Origin: Symsagittifera roscoffensis
Lineage: Eukaryota; Xenacoelomorpha; Acoela; Convolutidae
Assembly (NCBI RefSeq): GCF_963678635.1
Contig: NW_026971334.1
Span: 1 to 62,000 of the forward strand
Direction: 5' to 3'
Length of the DNA stretch: 62,000 bases
Part shown: positions 1-9,600 of the stretch, piece by piece
Numbering within the stretch: position 1 is the first letter of the stretch
How the letters are laid out: each line of letters starts with the position of its first letter
Made by a program: the position numbers and the translations under genes
Notes under the pieces: generated by a model
What the model saw: only the letters and a program-made list of their open reading frames with translations
Told to the model about the DNA's origin: nothing
Databases searched by the model: none

Positions 1-2930
1 TATCATGACATCTTGAAAGACACAGTTTTAATTGAGTATGTGAAACTCTGGTGTAGCGTAGGAACCATGAGTTGAAGTGCGCTGAGGTGTTTTCAACCTA
101 AAGAACTTGTGGTCATAAAATCGAAGGTTTTCAGATTTTTTTGGTAGTTACAGTGAAACGTTTGGGCTTTGTTCTTCTTGAGACATATCATTCACGTCTG
201 AGATGGGTCCTAACTGTACAGACACTATATCATAACACTTTTCGAGGAATTTGGGTTCTCATGTTGGTCCTTGTATGAAACACTATTGTTTTCCCTTGGA
301 TCGATGCTACACATTTTCAAAGGACTAGTTTTCCCAATTTTGACGGCCCATGGCAGCAAATGTGGACATATCATGACATCTTGAAAGACACAGTTTTAAT
401 TGAGTATGTGAAACTCTGGTGTAGCGTAGGAACCATGAGTTGAAGTGCGCTGAGGTGTTTTCAACCTAAAGAACTTGTGGTCATAAAATCGAAGGTTTTC
501 AGATTTTTTTGGTAGTTACAGTGAAACGTTTGGGCTTTGTTCTTCTTGAGACATATCATTCACGTCTGAGATGGGTCCTAACTGTACAGACACTATATCA
601 TAACACTTTTCGAGGAATTTGGGTTCTCATGTTGGTCCTTGTATGAAACACTATTGTTTTCCCTTGGATCGGTGCTACACGTTTTCGATGGTCAAGTTTT
701 TCCATTTTGACGGCACATGGCAGCCAATGCGGGCATCTCGATGAACCCAATCTTACATGATTCTTTGAATCTACTAAGGTAGCGTTTGAAACAGGAGCAA
801 AACAGCGCTGGGTTGTTTTTAACTTATTGAACTTGTCATCACAAAATCGTTGGTTTGAGATATTTTTAGCCGTGATTATGAAACATATGGGGTTCTGTTC
901 ATGTCGAGACCCAGTCAGACGCGCCTAAGATGGTTTTTGACTTTATAGACACTAGTTGATAATACTTATCGAGGAAGTTGGGTTATAATATAGGTCCATT
1001 GGTAGAACTGTTGTTTTTCTCGTGAATTGATGCTACATTTTTTCGAAGGAGGAGTTTTACCATTTTTGAAGGCACATAACAGCCAGTATGAGCATCTCGA
1101 CGAGCCCAATTCTGATTGATTAATTCAACTAAAGGGGCAGCGTAGGAACCAAGAGCAATTTGTGCTGAGGTGTTTTTAATCACATGAACCTGGCTCATAA
1201 TATCGGCGATTTTTTTTCAGATTTTTAGTTTCTTGATAGAAAAACATTCGAGGTTCTCGAATTGTTGAAATAGGTCATACGCTCTTAGAATGACTCGTAA
1301 TGGCACAAAAAAGGTAAAAATTTTCTCCGCGGAGTGTGAGATAATCTAGAAGGTACGTTATTAATAAAGCTGTTGTTTTTCCCTAGGATCGATGCAACAC
1401 ATTTTTATTGGATGAGTTTCCTTATGTTTGACAAAGCATGACAGCCAATGTGATCTTCTTGGTGAGTCCAACTTTGTTTGATTATATAAGCTAAACGAAG
1501 TAATGTTGAAACCAGGAGCAAAGATGAACAGGTTTTTTCTAAACATAATGAGCTTAAAGCCATAAAATTTGTGGTTTTTCAGTTTTTCAATTCGTAAAAA
1601 TGAAAAGTATTAGATTATCTTCTTGTTTAAAATAGTCAGTCGCGCCTGGAATGGCGCATAAGCATACAGACGCTTGTTGATAACACAGTGTACGGAACTT
1701 GAAATATTTTATAGGTTCGTTTGTAAAAAAAAATTTGAAAACGATGCTTCGAAATTGATGCTACACATTTTCGAAGAACATTTTTTTTCCTTTTTGACGG
1801 CGCATGACAATCAATATGAGCATCTAGATAGTCCCAATCTCGTTTGATTATGTAATCTTAATGGGATAATGTTCTAATCAAAAGAAAAATTGGGCTATGT
1901 TAAAAAAAAGGTCGGTCTTCAGAGTTTTTTTCCGGTTCATGAAATTTAAGGGGTATTCTCTGTTTGTTGAAGGGATTCAAACGCATCTAGAAGGGCTCCG
2001 AATTGTATATAAAAAGTGCTATCAAACGGTCTGTTTAAAAAAAGAGTGTTGTTTCTCCGTTCGATCAATGCTACATATTTTCGAAGGACTATTTTTTATA
2101 CTTTTGACGGCATATGACAGCAAATCTGGGCATCTCGAAGAACCCAACTTTATTCGATCATGTAAATCTACTTGGGTAGTGTAGGAGCAATGATCAAAGT
2201 TGCATTGGGCTGCTTTTAACCTTATGAAATTGTCGTCATGAATCGGTGTAGTCAGTTTTTTTTTAAGTATTGATAATGATTGACCAGTTTTCCTCGTTAA
2301 CAATTCTCTCCACAGAAGCTGAGTTCTGCTCCTCCACCTCATCGTCTTTTTTTGTCGTTGACTTTGACCTTTTTAAATTTTTTATTTCTCTGTTTTTTGT
2401 CCTTTTATCGGCTTAACAGGCTTTGACCTCTTTTATATTGGCTTATTCGCCCAATAAGTTAACCTAACATTAAGTTATTTCAAAGCAAACCTAACATTCA
2501 TGCTCCCCTAGATTTTATGCTCAATTATACTCGCATATTTTGGTGAAAATCTTACCACAAATTATGTTTCAATTTTTCAATGAAAATAACCTTTTTCGGC
2601 TTCATGCTTTTTCGTTTTTTTCGGCTTGAGAAACTTCAACCTACAAAATATCGGCGTTGTGTCGTTATATTTTGTTTCATAGGCAAACGAGCGAAAAGAA
2701 TTTTTTTGTGTGCATGTTTTTTGTACAGAATGGCGTTAATATTGGCTTTCTTATGTCTTTTTTTGAAAACTTATGAAGTTGTCGTTAGGAAACCGTTGGT
2801 TTTAACAATATTTTAACCCTGATAAAAGAACGTATGGGGTTCTCTTCAATCCGAAACAGACAATTAACTGTTCTGACACTAGTTGATAACACCATCCGAG
2901 GATTTGGGGCTGTTCAATATGAGTTGTATA
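1..2930. repeat. Degenerating ~365-bp tandem satellite
   Basis: Tandem units begin near 1, 369 and 737 and continue with anchor motifs (GCATCT followed by a CCCAA box) near 733, 1,090, 1,452, 1,821 and 2,129. Units 1 and 2 (period 368) are almost identical; later units grow steadily more different and shorter. Recurrent landmarks in each unit are a GACGGC..CATG..AGCCAAT box, a GTAGG...CCATGAG-like box, and a run ending in TTGATAACAC. A last fragment of a unit returns at about 2,740-2,930, after an unrelated AT-rich stretch. No open frame is shared between units, so this is non-coding satellite DNA. The array is cut by the window start. Confidence 0.9.
2280..2739. other. AT-rich insert interrupting the satellite
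   Basis: This stretch does not match the satellite units on either side of it. It holds T-rich runs and a short repeated phrase around CTTTGACCT at about 2,364 and 2,420. The flanking satellite pieces overlap in content (both contain the CTTATGAA..TTGTCGT box), so it separates two different units and does not simply split one. No gene is visible. Confidence 0.4.
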
Positions 2931-2937
2931 GATATAT

Positions 2938-3150
2938 GACACTGGGATCCGAGGGGGTGAGATCATTGGGTATATATAACCCCTAATGATCCATGATGTA
3001 AATATTTCTCCCTTATGATCCCAGTGTAAGATATCTCTGCCTAATGATCCCTAAGTATATATTTTATACCTAATGATTCCTATGTCAAATTAGTGATCCA
3101 TAATGATCGACTACTGTGTATAAGTTTTATACTTGATGATCTTTATGTTA
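2938..3150. repeat. 29-bp minisatellite with palindrome
   Basis: The core TAATGATCC recurs at 2,984, 3,013 (variant), 3,042, 3,071, 3,101 and 3,134 (variant), a spacing of 29-33 bp. The array opens with an inverted core (GATCATTGGG at 2,961), giving a near-palindrome centred on a TATATATA run at 2,961-2,992. A perfect 11-bp inverted repeat, ACACTGGGATC at 2,939-2,949 and its complement at 3,017-3,027, brackets the first units. The tandem repeat is seen directly; any role is unknown. Confidence 0.8.
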
Positions 3151-3586
3151 AAATTGTGTTTGTTAAAAACAAAATCAGTTTATGCATGGAGGATATATAC
3201 TATTTCTTTTCTCCACCAATTGAGCTGCAAGCTGTTTTGTATCCAAATTTTTGTATTAAATTGTGCAATGCGTTTTGCCATTGAAGGTCTTTGCGAATTG
3301 GTTTTTTCAAAGTTTCTGCAAACTCTATGGTCTTGGCGAAAATAGTTATCAAAAAAACAGTAAAACTATGCACACAATCCTCTAAAACAAGTCAGTTAAA
3401 GGCACGCACAGTCTTAAAGGTAAGAGTTTGAGATGAATTCTAAATTGAAAATTACCAAAACACGGCAAATAAAATAATAGCGAAAGTAGGCGCCCTTAAC
3501 TAACTGTGAACAAATAAGGAAAGTAAATATTTTTATTACGCTGATTTACAACGTTAAATTTTGTAACTTGAGTCAAACACTTATCC
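3151..3586. other. No recognisable feature
   Basis: AT-rich sequence with only short open frames on the plus strand (to about 3,345) that show no recognisable protein features. Nothing further can be supported here. Confidence 0.4.
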
Positions 3587-4060
3587 TTAAAGTTTTTTTG
3601 CTTGTTTTGCGTATCTTTGACTGCGGTGCTGAATGTCCAACTGCTCTGCGGTCAAGCTACCATTCTTTATCACTGACGAAGAAGAAGTGACTGCATTTAG
3701 ATCAACTAAATCATCGCTTTCTATTTTGCTCTGAGCAATTTCCGTGACACGAAATCTACCTGGATCTGGTACTTCATTGCTGGTGACACTATTTAACAGC
3801 TTTCTCAACGGTCGGCTTGCTTGAGTATTCAGCGCAAGAAAGCCATTATCTGACCCGTAATTCGTTCGTAACTTGCGTGAAGATTCCAGTAATCCGGATC
3901 CCAGTCAACTATCTCATTTTTTTCCTCGAAAAATTCAGCCAGGCGTCTATATCTCATGGAGACTGGTGCTACTAGTTTCACTCACGTTCCTTTCATTATC
4001 GTCATTTTCATCGTGGTCATCCTGATTGATATTGGTTTTATCGGGAAAGACACGATTCTA
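3587..4060 (-). pseudogene. Unknown protein remnant, acidic N-terminal part
   Basis: Minus-strand reading from about 4,060 to 3,587 gives two overlapping open frames that together look like coding sequence. The first (about 4,050-3,945) is very rich in Asp, Glu and Asn. A second frame opens with an ATG near 3,960 and contains the residues WDPDYW. After a frame change near 3,880-3,850 a third stretch runs about 100 codons to the stop at 3,587, ending in a basic segment with KQAKKL. The frame changes suggest a decayed gene or unrecognised introns. It lies 0.6 kb beyond the polymerase remnant on the same strand, so it may belong to the same element. I do not recognise the family. Confidence 0.35.
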
Positions 4061-4640
4061 TAGTGAGCGTATGGCACTGTTGAGACCATAGCTGAGGCTG
4101 TTTTGCTTGTCATCATAGGTTGAAATTGAGATTTTAATTGCTCGAACAGTTTTCAGAACATGCCTCTAGGAGATGATGAGAGTATTTTCGGCTCGCAAAA
4201 GGTTTCTAGAGTCGAGAGTTTTGATGATTTTTTCATGATTTAGCAACCGCTGTGTCACATTAATGGTGCCTTTTGCAGAATGTTTCCGTGTAATCGAAAA
4301 AAATTGATGCTCACTAGTCAGTTCAATTCTTGGCTATTGTAAACTTACACTCGAAATTGAAAAAAAAAACAAACGTACACATCCTTTTCAGATGATTCCC
4401 CCTCATTAAAAAAAAAATTTGAACTACTCGACGCCCTCCCACAGATACAAAAAAAAACTGAAAATTTATTAAACGAAAATTTTTCTTTTGGTTAAAATTT
4501 TTTCACCAAAAATTTTTTTTCCAAAAATTTTTTTTCAATTTTTTTGATGACACAAAATTTTTTTCACAAAATTGTTTTTTCTACAAGATCTTTGGAGCCC
4601 TTGTATCATGTAAAGGGCTCAAACGGAACATGTAAAGGAA
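4061..4640. other. Intergenic, A/T homopolymer-rich
   Basis: Contains long A and T runs, most marked at 4,430-4,590, where AAAATTTTT-type strings recur almost without interruption. No open frame is supported. Just before the duplicated polymerase segment, the phrase GGAACATGTAA occurs twice within about 25 bp (near 4,625-4,650). Confidence 0.5.
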
Positions 4641-4644
4641 CATG

Positions 4645-5467
4645 TAAGCTTTGTAACTTTTTTTTTCACTTTATCTATTGCGTGTTCACAGTTTCCATTG
4701 ATTTTCATTTGTTCTAAGAGATTTGTTTGGTATCTGCTTGACCAATATTTTTGAACCACCTCCTTAGTGCGTGCGATCGAATAGTCACTTGAATTTTAAT
4801 CAACAGTTAATTCAACAAAATTTCAAAACAGAAATGTAGTCTGAGTTCGGGGTTGCTAAGAAATCGTTTTTTAAGATGGAATTGTCAACTTCCTTTTCAT
4901 GATTGTTTCTTTCAGTTCTAACTCCGATATTCTTGAAATGGCGTGCAGGTAGTCTATGAATCTGCATTTTTCTACTGTATTACTTTTTGACATCAAGCAT
5001 GAAACCATATGTAGTATCTCCTCTCGCTTTAAGCGTTTCGTTCAGTTGTCTGCTGTGGACTGTCGTTTTTCAAAGATTGATGCTTTTGCAACACGCATAT
5101 TTTTTAAACCTTGTTCTAATGATTTCAACCCGTTAGCACCTTAACATCAGCTTTACACAAACGATTGAAAGCGTCACCAGCTAAACTTGAAGCAGTGAAG
5201 TGATGGGCGCAATCATGGCCATATGTTTCATTGTTGTTGGAAGGAAATTCTTCACAGTCTGATGGAGCGAAAGTCACAGACTAGAAGCATTGTGTCAAAG
5301 GACAGATATAAGTCATGATAGTTGCACAGGCTCTGACAAGTAAGTTGATTGTAAACTTCCTTTGCTTCAATCAAATTATCGGCATTGCTGGCAATTTCAT
5401 CTCCATCTGAACTATTCACCCACTTTTCCAGAGGCGGTAATTATTTTTCATCGATTATTTTGCAATA
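4645..5467 (-). pseudogene. Duplicated fragment of protein-primed DNA polymerase B (copy A)
   Basis: Minus-strand translation from 5,467 downward contains the residues LEKWVNSSDGDE, then an EAKEVYNQLTCQSL stretch, then YHDLYLS and LLVCDFRS. This order matches the region of the organellar/viral B-family polymerases (DNA_pol_B_2, as in Polintons) that follows the YPYEY box. A stop after CDFRSI, followed by a frame change, leads into GHDCAHHFTASSLAGDAF, which corresponds to the family's conserved LDPAHYYTAPGL region. The fragment then fades out. It is a direct repeat of 5,690-6,512, offset by about 1,043 bp, and carries the same frame break, so it was copied after the gene had died. No catalytic activity is possible. 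Confidence 0.8.
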
Positions 5468-5469
5468 TT

Positions 5470-7630
5470 GTCCAATAAAATGATAAATTGAATTGATCAT
5501 TAATTTGTACAGGACTCCTTCAATTTTGCTATCTGCAGCCTTCCGTTTTTTTGTATTTAGAGTTTTGTACGCTTCGAGCTACAATTCTTGTTTGAAATTT
5601 ACGAAGCGATACAATTTTATAAGGATAAGGTTAAGCTTCATGCAGATTTTGAGGAGTTTAGAATAGATTATATAAAGTGTCTTAAGATGTAATTATGTAA
5701 CTTTTTTTTCACTTTATCTTTTGCGGGCCCACAGTTTCCATTGATTTTCATTTGTTCTAAGAGATTTGTTTGGTATCTGCTTAACCAATCTTTTTGATCC
5801 ACCTCCTTAGTGGGTGCCAATGAATAGTCACGCTGACTTTTAATCAACAATTAGTTCAACAAAAATTCAAAACAAAACTGTAGTCTGAAAAGTCAGGGGT
5901 TACTAAAAATTCCTATTTTGACCTGGAATTGTCATCTTCCTTTTCATGGTTGTTTCTTTCAGTTCTAACTCCGATATTCTTGAAATGGAGCGCAGGTAGT
6001 CTGTGAGTCTGCATTACTCCACCGTATAAGTTGCTGACAACAACCATGAAACAATATGTAGTACCTTCTCTCGCTTTAAACGTTTTGTTCAGTTTTCTGC
6101 AGTGGACTGTCGTTTTTCAAAGATTGATGCTTTTTCAACGGGCATAACTTTTTTAACCATGTCCTAATGATCTCAACCCGTTAGCCCTTTAACATGAGCC
6201 TTGCATACACGTTTGAAAGCGTCACCAGCCAAACTTGAAGCGGTGAAGTGATGAGCGCAATCAAGGCCATATGTTTCAGTGTTGATGGAATGAATTTCTT
6301 CACAGACTGATGGAGCGAAAGTCACAGACTAGAAGCATTGTGTCACACGACAGATAAAAGTCATGATAGTCGCACAGGCTCGGACAAGTAAACTGATTAA
6401 AAACTTCCTTTGCTTCAATCAAATTATCGGCATTAATAGCAATTTCATCTCCATCTGAACTTTTCACGCACTTTTCCAGAGGCGGTATTTCTTTTTCATC
6501 GAACATTTTGCTGTCGGTCATGTGATTATATGGATACAATCTGTAAGAGGTTTCTACACGTTTGGATTAAGTGTTTTTACAGAATTCTAAATTTTTTGTA
6601 AAGCATTTGTTGTTTAGAACTTGAAAGAACCTATAAAGCGTAGATGCTCATAATTGTTTTGCGTGGTTTGATCTTTCCGTGTAAAGGATTTAACAACTAC
6701 TCCGAGTATTAGTGAAATATATATTTCTCGTCGATAGATGGAATGACTTGTGTTGTTGTACCCGGGGCATATTCGTTGAGAGCTAGACATATGTGATGCA
6801 TGTCATATTTCTGTAATTTATGTCCTCTGACTGGAATGTAATTTATTTTCTTCTCGAAAAATTACCCTTCTCGTGGCCCCATCTTAGAAACTTTCCTGAA
6901 AACTGGCAGTTATTGAGACATATTTTTTTGAGGAACTTGACTTGTGGGTTGTTCATACATGTTCTGACGGGGTTCAAGAACTATTCGAAGTTAAAATATA
7001 TAACAATAGGAGCATAACAAAGAGCTTGAAATTTTTTAAAGTTGTACTTGTGGCAAACATTTTCGGCTGTTAGCATTATCACTACAGCTGGTTCTTGAGC
7101 TTCTACAAAATTGCTCGTTCGTTCACTGATCAATTTCCTTGTTATGATTTTGAAACCAACTACGACACATTTGCAGGAAACTTCAGAGTTTTTGCTTTCG
7201 AACTTCACAATTAAATTGTAGCAGGTCTTTTCTCAAAACAAAGTTGTGAAATCCCGGTTCAAATAAAAAAAAGTAGATCTATGATAAAATTATCTCAATT
7301 CTTAAACTTTTAGACAATTATGGAAATGATATCTCCTTTTTGATGTTGAAACATATTTACTTGAACCTTATTAAGGCGCTCGATTTGAGAAATTTTGTTC
7401 AATTAAGTTGTCAAATGCATGATGCGTTCCGCGCTTTGTATGAATGTGTGGATCAATCTCTTCAAAATTAGGGTCAATTCAACTCCCAAAAAATTAGGCT
7501 TGTACCTTAAAAGATAGGCGGCAGTGTAAGATAACATAAAACATTTGTAGTCGCTGTGATTACAAATAATATTTACTGGTTGTGAATTTGCTATTCTATC
7601 AGGGAGCCTCTGATTGGTAACAATTTTCAT
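5470..7630 (-). pseudogene. Polinton-type protein-primed DNA polymerase B, broken
   Basis: Reading the minus strand from 7,630, pieces of one polymerase occur in the expected order in changing frames. These are an N-terminal piece with SDYKCF..S..AA (7,630-7,403); an exonuclease-domain start ending APIVIYFNFE (7,208-6,981), where the usual Asp of the first exonuclease motif is Asn; a piece with IPSIDEKYIFH and then LRFIGSFKF (about 6,810-6,590); the YPYNHM box (6,539); CDYHDFYLS; YGLDCAHHF (about 6,260); DYSLAPTKE (about 5,830); and finally TLNTKKRKAA with KLMINSI (about 5,600-5,490). At least six frame changes or stops separate them. Family identity is inferred from the conserved boxes of DNA_pol_B_2. 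In life such enzymes replicate the element from a terminal protein; this copy is dead. Confidence 0.85.
5690..6512. repeat. Direct repeat partner of 4,645-5,467
   Basis: The sequence from CACAGTTTCCATTG (about 4,687 and 5,730) to the CCAGAGGCGGTA box (about 5,430 and 6,477) is present twice in direct orientation, offset 1,043-1,045 bp. The copies differ by scattered substitutions. The repeat covers the C-terminal half of the polymerase remnant, so it is an internal tandem duplication of the pseudogene. Confidence 0.85.
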
Positions 7631-7977
7631 AACTTAAAATTTAATTTTAATTACACGGTGAAGAAGCCAACCGCTACTATGGGTTGAAAAATTCTGGAAC
7701 ACAGCTTCCATTTTTCCGAGCATTTCTCAAAATTATTCATCAGACTAACCACTCGCGTCCAGAGGTGTCGTCAAAGAATTAGCGAACGTTTTCATGTTCG
7801 TGTTAAGTTGTTGCAGACTTTGGTCCGGGATAACAGTAGCAGGCTTGATTAAAGTAAGTTTAGCCAAAATTTGTACTTTGCATTATTTCTAATATCAAAC
7901 TTTGAATCTCATTTTTTTCAGCGTCATAAACTTGATAAGATCATGTTCAATATTTTGGTTGGAAATTATAAAAGTCA
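7631..7977. other. No recognisable feature
   Basis: Lies just upstream (minus-strand sense) of the polymerase remnant, where a promoter or the start of the gene could have been. Only short open frames are seen, and nothing can be assigned. Confidence 0.3.
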
Positions 7978-8229
7978 TTACTTACTTTTCATGGCTGATT
8001 CCTGGTTTTCAATTAAAGCTGGAAAAATATCAATTTCACTTGAGCTAAAGGGGCCGCTGAATAATGTATGTTGTTGATCGAAAACAATTGACCCATGCTC
8101 TGACAGCATCTGATCCTTGAAATCTTTTAGTTCACAAAAAGTAATTTTTCCCGTCAAATTTCGTATAGAAGTTGTTTTCTCGCCGAAACAAAAATTAAAA
8201 TGAAATTTTTTTTTCTTTAATTTTTTCAA
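7978..8229 (-). CDS. Hypothetical 83-residue ORF
   Basis: An uninterrupted minus-strand frame begins with a lysine-rich stretch (MKKLKKKKF) and continues with a mixed-composition segment including FDQQHTLFSGPF. Codon content looks more like coding sequence than the surrounding AT-rich DNA, but no family is recognised. It lies between the family M copy (8.8-9.6 kb) and the polymerase remnant (7.6 kb), on the same strand as both. It could be part of the same element. It may be an exon or a fragment. Confidence 0.3.
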   Translation of the reverse strand: MKKLKKKKFHFNFCFGEKTTSIRNLTGKITFCELKDFKDQMLSEHGSIVFDQQHTLFSGPFSSSEIDIFPALIENQESAMKSK

Positions 8230-8819
8230 TTAGCTTCAAAAACGTTGCAATTAGAAAACCAATAACAGCATAACAATGTGCATCTTTGGATGGTTTACCT
8301 TATAGAAATTGTAAAAGCAGTCGATAAGTTTTTGATAATTTTGAGATATATGTGAAATTTAACGTTATAGAGGTTCAACTAACTACTACTGTTTTTCACT
8401 AGAACTAACCCAGTTTTTTTATTAACCTAGAAAAAACTCTTAAAAATGAAATTGAACAGTGCCAGAAAAAGATTCGAATCCCTAGATAAAAATGCGTAGT
8501 TCTTCGACAGCAGCAACTTGACTGGTCGGAAGACTCTATTCGGACCGTGCAACAACAATTTAGAAAATTGGTACAGGATGAGGCTTTTTCCAAAATTTAT
8601 GTCTGTATTTCTTCGATGGATGGTCTGTACAAAGTCTTAAAACTTATCAAAATAATGCTCTCAACCAGTCAGTTATGTTTGTGCAGAAAAATGAAGCCTA
8701 TATGAGCTCATGTTTTCGAGATAAAGTGTTTTTTTTATAATTGAAGCGTCAAAAGGCCAAAGGAAAGCTATAAAATATCAATCTAAGTTTCAGTTTCAAA
8801 TAATCAAACGAAGTAAAAC
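8230..8819. other. Unassigned; possible plus-strand coding remnant
   Basis: On the plus strand, after CCTAG near 8,430, a frame reads roughly 70 codons with one stop and contains KNEIEQCQKK and WSEDSIRTVQQQFRKLVQ, which resemble an amphipathic helix. The minus strand of the same stretch also has a cysteine-rich open frame (8,405-8,593) that looks like its shadow. From about 8,680 on, the sequence resembles the region after the stop of the family M copies at 54.4 and 55.5 kb (repeated GAAACTGAGATT-like phrases), read in reverse. So this part belongs to that repeat. Confidence 0.3.
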
Positions 8820-9600
8820 CAAATGAAAATTATACAAAATTAATCTCAGTTTCAAAATGAAATAAGATCCAACTACTCCTGAAAATTTTCTAGTGTTGTT
8901 AGCTTTCGCTTTTTCTTTGGCGCTAGACACAGAGAAGGAGTCAAGTTTTCAGTGTGATTACTCACTGTTGCTACAGTGGTGCTCCTTGGAACTGAACAAC
9001 CTGGTTCATCAAGCCATGGTGACACTGTAGAAGAAGAATCAGCTTTCGTGGTAACTAAGAGTGGTGACTCAATCTGCTCCATTCCACATAAACAGTCAAA
9101 AATTCAATTCATCATAGTGTTGTTAGTGAATTTCATACATCGAAGTAACATCACAATCGTGTTTATACAGTTTTTTTCTGGATTAGTTATAGTTGAAATA
9201 TCAGTCAGCCAGAGATTTGTCAGGATCTGCATGTTTCCAGAGTTTGTAAGATAACTCAATTATTTGATATTGAGTTCTTCTATTTTCTTTGTCATCTCTG
9301 AACATGGTATCATCTCTGAAAAAAATAATGGTATCATGATGTGATTTATACGGGCCCACTCATCAGATGAAAAACTTTTTCCTTCGCTTAACTTTGCAAC
9401 GAAAGTACCATGAACGTTTCCTTTGAAATTGTTCTTTCGTGATTAGAAAATCCGGCAAAAATTTCGCCAGGCATCTTTGAAGTCATTTTAGAAAAGGAAT
9501 TACAAACGTAACGCAAAAAGAAAAGAAAATGAATTGCATTGGGAAAAACTCCTAGGGAATAAAATTGGAAATTTTCATCTAAAATTAGAAACAATAGAAC
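8820..9600 (-). pseudogene. Family M gene remnant (left copy), PKKKRKL motif
   Basis: A 69-codon minus-strand frame (9,082-8,873) starts MEQIESPLLV and ends with APKKKRKLTTLENF. It is clearly homologous to the plus-strand frames at 54,160-54,387 and 55,400-55,518. Upstream, degenerate matches to the rest of the same gene are seen: a segment with KMPGEIFAGFSNHE (9,480-9,430) and one with SSDEWARINH (about 9,360-9,320). These parallel CVFAGLSNN and TSDEWFVQI in the right-hand copies. The PKKKRK string resembles a classical nuclear localisation signal, so a nuclear role is possible. Stops between the pieces show decay, although introns are an alternative. The protein family is not recognised. 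It lies upstream of the polymerase on the same strand. Confidence 0.6.

Noticed and set aside
1-2930. Repeat array considered as CRISPR
   Set aside because: Units of about 365 bp without short conserved repeats and unique spacers; this is satellite DNA, and the window is animal-like.
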